From NCBI GenBank assembly GCA_003453695.1, contig DMNK01000052.1:54932-62128 (forward strand): 7,197 nt of DNA. Direction: 5' to 3'. Position numbers and translations under genes: made by a program. The notes under the pieces are model-generated. The model saw only the letters and a program-made list of their open reading frames with translations. It made no database searches and had not been told where the DNA came from. The number at the start of each line of letters is the position of its first letter. Position 1 is the stretch's first letter. Below, in pieces: positions 1 through 4,830 of the stretch. The stretch comes from Acidimicrobiaceae bacterium. GTDB taxonomy: Bacteria > Actinomycetota > Acidimicrobiia > Acidimicrobiales > UBA8190.

Positions 1-644
1 CGCCGCCAGCGCGGCCGCGGCTCGTGCCACAGGACGTTGCGCCCGGCGCCGTCCTCCGCTCCCACCACGTCGCCGTCTTCCAGCACGAGGACTCGGTCGG
101 CCAGCGCCCGGCACACCGAGAGGTCGCGGCTGGCCAGCACGACCGCAGCACGGGCTTCCCGGCGCAGCCGCCCGACGAGCTCGATGATCCGGTCCCGCAC
201 GGCGTCGGTGAGGCCGAAGAACGGCTCGTCCAACAGCACGACGTCGGCGCGGTTGGCCAGCGCCCGCGCCACCTGAATGCGCTGGCGCATGCCCGCCACC
301 GGCACGGTGAGGACGCGTCCGTCCGTCACCGCCGAGGGAGCGGCGTCCTCCGGTTTCACGCCGTCGGCGGTCGGGGGGTGGACGAGCTCGATACGCCCCG
401 CTCGTAGCCGTCGCCGTTCCTCGGGGCTGCACAGGGTGGTGTCGTTCCCGATGAGCAGCACCGAACCGGCACTGGGGGGGAAGTCGAGGCCCACGCAGCG
501 CAGCAGCCGAGACTTGCCGGCTCCGGCGCCGCCGGCGATGGCGAGCAGTTCCCCCGGTTCGACGGTGAAGCTCACCCCCCGGAGGGAGGCGCCTGTCCCT
601 TCGCCCACCCAGAGCTCTCGGACCTCGAGAATCGGCTTCACCAT
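1..644 (-). CDS. ABC-type ATPase (nucleotide-binding domain) with degenerate motifs, 3' end outside the window
   Basis: The frame was read by hand from the minus strand: 214 residues from the ATG at 644, still open at the left edge. It starts like an ABC nucleotide-binding domain (MVKPILEVREL) and has a good Walker A, GGAGAGKS (residues 38-45, Lys44), and a good Walker B, VVLLDEP (135-141, Glu140), followed by a D-loop-like GLTD. Other ABC hallmarks are eroded. The Q-loop position reads VHPP (His89). The LSGGQ signature reads PVAGM (115-119), although the following RQR and ARAL are typical. The H-loop reads ASRDLS, with Arg173 where histidine is usual. Only about 25 residues separate Q-loop and signature, roughly half the usual helical subdomain. 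It may be a non-catalytic half of a heterodimer or of a tandem two-domain ATPase; the missing C-terminus would decide. The start is uncertain: the frame stays open upstream, with in-frame GTG at 713 and 725 and ATG at 770, and none has a convincing ribosome site. Confidence 0.82.
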   Translation of the reverse strand, partial: MVKPILEVRELWVGEGTGASLRGVSFTVEPGELLAIAGGAGAGKSRLLRCVGLDFPPSAGSVLLIGNDTTLCSPEERRRLRAGRIELVHPPTADGVKPEDAAPSAVTDGRVLTVPVAGMRQRIQVARALANRADVVLLDEPFFGLTDAVRDRIIELVGRLRREARAAVVLASRDLSVCRALADRVLVLEDGDVVGAEDGAGRNVLWHEPRPRWR

Positions 645-753
645 GGTCGTCGCACCGCCATCGGCGCCGCTCCCGGCTTCGTCGCCCGCTTTCCGTCTAC
701 TGTCCGTTGGCACGGTACGGGTCACGGGTGAACCGATGGCAACGTGGCGGTGT

Positions 754-759
754 CCTCCT
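754..759 (-). promoter_or_regulatory. Perfect AGGAGG Shine-Dalgarno-like sequence without an in-frame start
   Basis: The minus strand reads AGGAGG here. Eleven bases downstream is a TTG (742) that opens a frame of six codons ending in TGA. No ATG or GTG in frame with the ABC ATPase lies at a usable distance; the in-frame ATG at 770 is upstream of it. It could be chance, or the ribosome site of a very short leader peptide. Confidence 0.25.
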
Positions 760-790
760 GACGAATTCATCGCTATCCGGACGGATCCCT

Positions 791-840
791 GGAGTGTTGG
801 CCACTTCTTGTGGCGTAGCGGCGCAAGTTCGTCACACTCC
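791..840. repeat. Nested inverted repeat / possible structured element
   Basis: GGAGTGT (791-797) and ACACTCC (834-840) are perfect 7-base complements. Between them two alternative inner hairpins are possible. One is GCCAC-TTCTT-GTGGC (800-814). The other is longer, pairing 807-815 with 819-827 around a 3-base loop, with one wobble and one mismatch. An overlapping inverted repeat GTCAC-N8-GTGAC lies at 831-848. The element sits upstream of the ABC gene and about 110 bp upstream of the kinase operon's -35 box. It could be a protein-binding site, or a folded 5' leader if the ABC transcript starts beyond 848. I do not recognise it as a known riboswitch. Confidence 0.45.
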
Positions 841-944
841 GTGGTGACCGGGGGCAGGGGTTCGGCGGGAGGCTTCTGACGTTTTCCCTGGTCGGACGAG
901 TGGAGGGGGCGACTATGTTGGGGAGAGATTGTGCGTTTCGTCAT

Positions 945-966
945 AGAGCGTTTGACTTAGCGCTCT
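945..966. promoter_or_regulatory. Inverted repeat AGAGCG-N10-CGCTCT spanning the -35 box: candidate operator
   Basis: AGAGCG at 945-950 and CGCTCT at 961-966 are perfect complements separated by ten bases that contain the TTGACT -35 hexamer (952-957). A dyad centred on the -35 box is a classic place for a repressor. There is also a direct repeat, GCGTTT at 933-938 and 948-953, spaced 15 bp. No DNA-binding regulator is encoded in the window, so the binding protein is unknown. Confidence 0.35.
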
Positions 967-980
967 TCGTGATGTGCAAT
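952..980 (+). promoter_or_regulatory. SigA-type promoter for the kinase/receiver/c-di-GMP operon
   Basis: The -35 box TTGACT (952-957, five of six consensus bases) is followed after exactly 17 bp by TGCAAT (975-980, four of six). Transcription would begin near 987, giving a leader of about 50 bases before the ATG at 1038. No promoter is evident between the three downstream genes, which overlap. Confidence 0.55.
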
Positions 981-1025
981 GAGTAGACGCTGGAGGGGGT
1001 TGTCACTGGCGGGGCGACAGTGGAC

Positions 1026-1033
1026 GGGGGGAG
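1026..1033 (+). promoter_or_regulatory. Ribosome binding site supporting the kinase start at 1038
   Basis: GGGGGGAG ends four bases before the ATG at 1038. The alternative GTG at 1020 has its nearest purine-rich run (GGAGGGGG near 992) about 20 bases upstream, too far for a standard site, so the ATG is preferred. Confidence 0.5.
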
Positions 1034-1037
1034 CCCC

Positions 1038-2624
1038 ATGAGACGGTTGTTGCACGTTGCGCCGCTCTCCCTCGTGCTGGCCGTCGTCATCGGCGCCGCC
1101 AGCATCGTCGGATTCGTCTTCTTCAAGAACAGCGCCGACCAGCAGGAGCGGACCCTGCTCGAGAGCGACAACAGCCAGGCCGCCTTGTACGTCGGGTCGG
1201 TGTTCTCTGGGATCGGATCGATCCTCGACTCGCTCGCCACCGCAGAGGTGCTGAGCAACGGTTCGCCGGCCGTCTTCGCCTCGAGAGCGCATGCGTTGTC
1301 CGCCAGCAACCAGCTGAACCTCGTCCTGGCCGGCAAGCAGGGTGCCGGGTACGTCGTGACGAGCGCCGTCGGCCCCGGCTTCACCAACGGTCAGGTGCTG
1401 AGCCCGACGGTGTCCGCCACGCTGGCCCGGGCCGGCTCCAGCTTCTCGACCCTGGTGTCCTACGACGGGAAGAAGAGCGCGGCGCTGTTCGCCGTCGGGC
1501 CCCCGCTCACCTCCGCCGGCACCGCCATCTTCTTCCGGTTCACCATCGACCCCTACGTGAAGTCCCCGGTCACGGCGGCCAGGCCCTTCGCGCTCATCAA
1601 GGTGGCGCTGTACGGGGCGCCCACCGCCGACCCCGGTGCACTCATCGTGGCCACCGTGCCCAAGGACCAGATCCCCCTCACCGGCGACGTGGTGACGGAC
1701 CACGCCACGGTGGGATCGGCCAAGTGGACGCTGGTCGGGGCGGCGCGCTCGTCGCTCGTCGGGTCGTTCGCGCGCCAAGCGCCCTACATCATCTTGGGCC
1801 TCGGCCTGTTCATCGCCCTGCTCGTGGCGGTGACGGTGGAGGTGCTCGACCGGCGCCGGCGCTATGCGTCGAACTTGGTCGAACAGCGCACCGCCGACCT
1901 CGAGGCCACCCTCGCCGACCTGCGGGCGGCCCAGGCGGCCCTCGTCCGAGGTGAGCGGCTCCGAGCCCTGGGCGAGATGGCGTCGGTGGTCGGCCATGAA
2001 CTGCGCAATCCGCTGGCGGCGGTGATCAACGCCCTGTACCTCCTGCGCCGGCGGCTCGGCGAGCCAGCCGAGCCGGAGTACGAGAAGCACCTGGCCATGG
2101 CGGAGCGCGAGACCTCCAAGGCGGCCACCCTGGCCGAGGACCTCACCGCCTTCGTACGCCCCCGCGAGCCCAAGAAGGAGGAGGTGGACGCCCCGACGCT
2201 GTTGCGCGAGGTCGCCGAGGCATCCCCGCCGCCCGCCGAGGTGTCGCTCGACGTGGACGCCGATCCGTTCACGCTCGTGGTGGACCGCCACCAGCTGGCC
2301 GAGGTGCTCACCAACCTGGTGACGAACGCCTATCAAGCGGTGAACGGCGACGGCGCGGTGCGGGTGACGGCGCGGACCACACCATCGGGCGCCGAGCTGG
2401 CCGTGGAGGACAACGGGCCGGGCATCGACGCCGAGGCAAGCCAGCGCCTGTTCGAGCCGTTCTTCACGACCAAGCACGACGGCACCGGCCTGGGCCTTGC
2501 CATCGTGCAGCGCCTGGTCGAGGCGCACGGGGGGACCGTCAGCTTCGATGACGCCGCCGATCGGGACGGCGCCCGGGTCGTGGTGCGCCTCCCCGACCAA
2601 GCGGTGAGAGCCACGGCTTCGTGA
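1038..2624 (+). CDS. Membrane-bound sensor histidine kinase
   Basis: This 528-residue protein is the input of the operon: it should sense an extracellular signal, autophosphorylate on histidine and pass phosphate to receiver domains. It has a short N-terminus, membrane segment 1 (about 7-29), an external domain of some 220 residues, membrane segment 2 (about 249-271), a basic stop-transfer RRRR and a coiled-coil-like helix leading into the dimerisation domain. The H-box is GHELRNPLAA with His320. The ATPase domain has the N-box NLVTNAYQA (Asn430), G1 box EDNGPGID (Asp458), F box FEPFFTTK and G2 box GTGLGLAIV (482-490). All catalytic motifs are intact and resemble the NtrB/AtoS-like class. The external domain has the placement of a Cache/CHASE-type sensor, but I cannot assign a family or ligand. 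An upstream GTG at 1020 would add six residues; the ATG is chosen for its ribosome site. Its stop overlaps the next gene's start as GTGA. Confidence 0.93.
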   Translation: MRRLLHVAPLSLVLAVVIGAASIVGFVFFKNSADQQERTLLESDNSQAALYVGSVFSGIGSILDSLATAEVLSNGSPAVFASRAHALSASNQLNLVLAGKQGAGYVVTSAVGPGFTNGQVLSPTVSATLARAGSSFSTLVSYDGKKSAALFAVGPPLTSAGTAIFFRFTIDPYVKSPVTAARPFALIKVALYGAPTADPGALIVATVPKDQIPLTGDVVTDHATVGSAKWTLVGAARSSLVGSFARQAPYIILGLGLFIALLVAVTVEVLDRRRRYASNLVEQRTADLEATLADLRAAQAALVRGERLRALGEMASVVGHELRNPLAAVINALYLLRRRLGEPAEPEYEKHLAMAERETSKAATLAEDLTAFVRPREPKKEEVDAPTLLREVAEASPPPAEVSLDVDADPFTLVVDRHQLAEVLTNLVTNAYQAVNGDGAVRVTARTTPSGAELAVEDNGPGIDAEASQRLFEPFFTTKHDGTGLGLAIVQRLVEAHGGTVSFDDAADRDGARVVVRLPDQAVRATAS

Positions 2625-2992
2625 CGACCCACACCGACGTGCTCGTGGTGGAGGACCAGCCCGACGTGCGCGGCTCGGTGGCCGACATCCTGCGCGCCGA
2701 GGGCTACGACGTCGAAGAAGCCTGCGACGGCATCGAGGCCCTCGACATTCTCTCGAGGCATCAGGTGGGGACCGTCCTCCTCGACCTGCGCATGCCCCGC
2801 TGCGACGGCATCGCCGTGGTGGAGGCCCTCGCCGACCCTCCGCCCATCGTGATCGTGTCGGCTCACGGCCTCGCCGACGAGGAACTGAAGAAGATCGGCT
2901 CCAAGGTGGTCGGCGTCCTGAGAAAGCCGGTGCCCCCCCGGCAGCTGCTCGAGCGAGTGGGTAGCCTGCTGCGGGGGGAGGGAGCGTGCTGA
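2621..2992 (+). CDS. Single-domain response regulator (stand-alone receiver)
   Basis: This 123-residue protein is a complete receiver domain with no output domain. The acidic pair is Glu11-Asp12, the phosphoacceptor is Asp55 in VLLDLRMP, the switch residue is Ser80 in IVIVSAHG, and the conserved lysine is Lys102 in LRKPVPP. It should accept phosphate from the kinase encoded immediately upstream and act by protein-protein contact, as a relay intermediate or as a phosphate sink, as is known for CheY/Spo0F/DivK-like proteins. The GTG start at 2621 overlaps the kinase stop by four bases (GTGA), implying translational coupling. The purine run GGTGAGAG about ten bases upstream is only a modest ribosome site. 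Its end overlaps the next gene by seven bases. Its partner and target are inferred from position only. Confidence 0.93.
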   Translation: MTTHTDVLVVEDQPDVRGSVADILRAEGYDVEEACDGIEALDILSRHQVGTVLLDLRMPRCDGIAVVEALADPPPIVIVSAHGLADEELKKIGSKVVGVLRKPVPPRQLLERVGSLLRGEGAC

Positions 2993-4821
2993 ACAGCGAA
3001 GGCCTGGCACCCAGTGCCGGGACCGTGCTCGTCGTCGACGACGACGCAAACGTCCGCCAGAGCCTGATCGACGTCATGGCCACCGCCGGCATCAAGGGGG
3101 TGGGCGCCTCCGGTCGGGCCGAGGCCCTGGCTGCGCAACTGCGAAGCGAGCCGGCTGTGGTGGTCGTCGACTACCGCCTCCCCGACTGCAGCGGCATCGA
3201 CCTGGCCCGAGAGCTCAAGGAGCACGACCCCGAGGTGCCGGTGCTGCTGCTCACCGGGTACGCCTCGCTCGACACCGCCGTGGCCGCCGTGGGCCAGCTC
3301 GACGCCTACCTCATCAAGCCCGTGGCCCCGCACCTGTTCCTCCAGACCATCCGCAACGCCCTGGCCCGCCGGGGACTGGTCGACGAGAACCGCAGCCTGG
3401 TCGAGCGCCTCCAGCGCCTCAACGCCTACCAAGCGCTCTACGACCCTCTCACCGGTCTTCCCAACCGGGCGCTGCTCGACGACCGTCTCAGCCAGGCGCT
3501 GGCGGCGGCGCGGCGCACCGGCACCTCCCTCGCCGTGCTCTTCGTCGACCTCGACCGGTTCAAGTTGGTGAACGACCTCTTCGGCCACCACGTGGGCGAC
3601 CAGCTGCTGCGGGAGATGGCCGACCGGCTGGCCACGGCGCGACGACGGTCGGACACGGTGGCCCGTTTCGGCGGCGACGAGTTCGTCGTGGTGTGCCCCG
3701 ACGTGGGAACTTCGGCCTCGGCATGCCGCATCGCCGAGCACCTGCTCAACGAGCTGGCCCGTCCGGCCACGGTGGAAGGGGTGGAGCACCGTCTCACAGC
3801 CAGCATCGGGATCACCCTCACCGGGCCCGGTGCGGTGAGCCAGAGTCCCGAGACCCTGCTGCGCAACGCCGACACCGCCATGTACCGGGCCAAGGAGGGC
3901 GGGAGGGCCGACTGGGAGCTCTTCGACGAGGCCATGCGCGACCGGGTGGTGGAGCGCTTCGAGGTGGAGCGCGGGTTGCGGTCCGGGATGGAGAGCGGCG
4001 ACCTCGTCCTCGCCTACCAGCCCATCGTCGACCTCGCCTCGGGCGCGGTGGTGGGGGCGGAGGCGCTCATACGCTGGCACCGCGCCGGCCACGGCACCAT
4101 CCTCCCGGTGGCGTTCCTGCCCGTGGCCGAGGAGTCGGGACTCATCACTCCCATCGGCAGATGGGTGTTCGACAGCGCCCTGTCGGAGCTGTCGGCGTGG
4201 GAGCGGGCCGGACTCGTGCCCCGCGAGTTCCGTTTGTGGATCAACGTCTCACCCCACCAGCTCGCCGACCCCGCCTTCGCCCAGGAGGTCGGCGACATGT
4301 TGGTGCGCTACGACGTCCCCTCTTCGATGCTCGGCGTCGAGGTGGTAGAAGACGCGCTGCGCGACGTGGGTGCCACCACCAAGGTCCTGCGGGAGCTGCG
4401 CGAGCTCGGGGTGTCGGTCAACCTCGACGATTTCGGCGCCGGCTACTCGAACCTCTCCTGGCTCCAGGAGCTCCCCATCACCGGCATCAAGGTGGACCGT
4501 CGCTTCGTGGCCACCTTGGACGTGGCCGGCGAGGTGCGCGGCGCCGCCATCGTCGAGGGCCTCATCAGCCTGGGACACGCCCTCGGCCTGCTCGTGGTGG
4601 CCGAAGGCATCGAGACCCCGGCGCAGGCGGTGGCGCTGAGCGCCATGGGATGCGAGCTCGGCCAGGGCTATCACTTCGCCTACCCCGGTTCGTCCCGCCA
4701 GCTGTGGGCCATGTCGGCCGACAACCCGGCGGCCGGGCCGGCCGGCGACGAGACGCACGGCACCGGCTCCGACGATGCCGCCGGACCCGTCCCCGGGATG
4801 TCGGTGGCCGGCGACCGCTAG
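2986..4821 (+). CDS. REC-GGDEF-EAL cyclic-di-GMP signalling protein
   Basis: This 611-residue soluble protein is the output of the operon: it makes and/or degrades cyclic-di-GMP under control of a receiver. The receiver (about 13-127) has Asp18-20, phosphoacceptor Asp62, Thr90 and Lys111. A helical linker leads to YDPLTGLPNR, the GGDEF domain start. The cyclase motif GGDEF (229-233) is exact, with a product-inhibition I-site RRSD (220-223) five residues before it. The EAL domain has EAL (359-361), Asn420, Glu452 and Glu455, Asp481-Asp482 in LDDFGAGYSN, Lys502, Glu540 and Gln560, matching the metal-binding and catalytic set of active phosphodiesterases. Both activities are therefore possible, and the net direction cannot be read from sequence. 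The tail after about 585 looks disordered. The GTG start at 2986 follows GGAGGGAG closely and overlaps the receiver gene by seven bases. The gene ends 9 bp from the convergent GH18 gene. Confidence 0.96.
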   Translation: MLNSEGLAPSAGTVLVVDDDANVRQSLIDVMATAGIKGVGASGRAEALAAQLRSEPAVVVVDYRLPDCSGIDLARELKEHDPEVPVLLLTGYASLDTAVAAVGQLDAYLIKPVAPHLFLQTIRNALARRGLVDENRSLVERLQRLNAYQALYDPLTGLPNRALLDDRLSQALAAARRTGTSLAVLFVDLDRFKLVNDLFGHHVGDQLLREMADRLATARRRSDTVARFGGDEFVVVCPDVGTSASACRIAEHLLNELARPATVEGVEHRLTASIGITLTGPGAVSQSPETLLRNADTAMYRAKEGGRADWELFDEAMRDRVVERFEVERGLRSGMESGDLVLAYQPIVDLASGAVVGAEALIRWHRAGHGTILPVAFLPVAEESGLITPIGRWVFDSALSELSAWERAGLVPREFRLWINVSPHQLADPAFAQEVGDMLVRYDVPSSMLGVEVVEDALRDVGATTKVLRELRELGVSVNLDDFGAGYSNLSWLQELPITGIKVDRRFVATLDVAGEVRGAAIVEGLISLGHALGLLVVAEGIETPAQAVALSAMGCELGQGYHFAYPGSSRQLWAMSADNPAAGPAGDETHGTGSDDAAGPVPGMSVAGDR

Positions 4822-4830
4822 GGCGGAAGG

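Larger units (their letters stand above)
645..1019. other. Divergent intergenic region between the ABC gene and the signalling operon
   Basis: About 375 bp (393 bp if the kinase starts at its ATG at 1038) separate the leftward ABC gene from the rightward kinase gene. I see no convincing protein gene here. The right-hand part, around 900-990, is visibly less GC-rich than the coding DNA. It holds a SigA-like promoter at 952-980 facing right, an inverted repeat around its -35 box, and a cluster of inverted repeats at 791-848. A perfect AGGAGG on the minus strand (759-754) has no in-frame start for the ABC protein at normal spacing. The nearest start-like codon, TTG at 742, is out of frame and opens only a six-codon frame. 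Part of this stretch may encode an N-terminal extension of the ABC protein if an upstream start is used. Confidence 0.6.

Noticed and set aside
711..746. TTGCCA ... TACCGT on the minus strand as a promoter for the ABC gene
   Set aside because: The spacer is about 19 bp and the -10 match is poor; not distinguishable from chance.
277..879. 200-codon plus-strand frame over the ABC gene and intergenic region
   Set aside because: It is antisense to the Walker motifs of the ABC ATPase, with Ser/Arg/Pro-rich shadow composition.
957..3095. 712-codon open frame on the minus strand opposite the kinase and receiver genes
   Set aside because: It is antisense to genes with unmistakable kinase and receiver motifs, its translation is Arg/Gly/His-rich low-complexity sequence, and such long shadow frames are expected in high-GC DNA.
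2863..4092. 409-codon minus-strand frame opposite the GGDEF-EAL gene
   Set aside because: It shows no recognisable domain, has shadow-like composition, and overlaps a gene with complete catalytic motifs.
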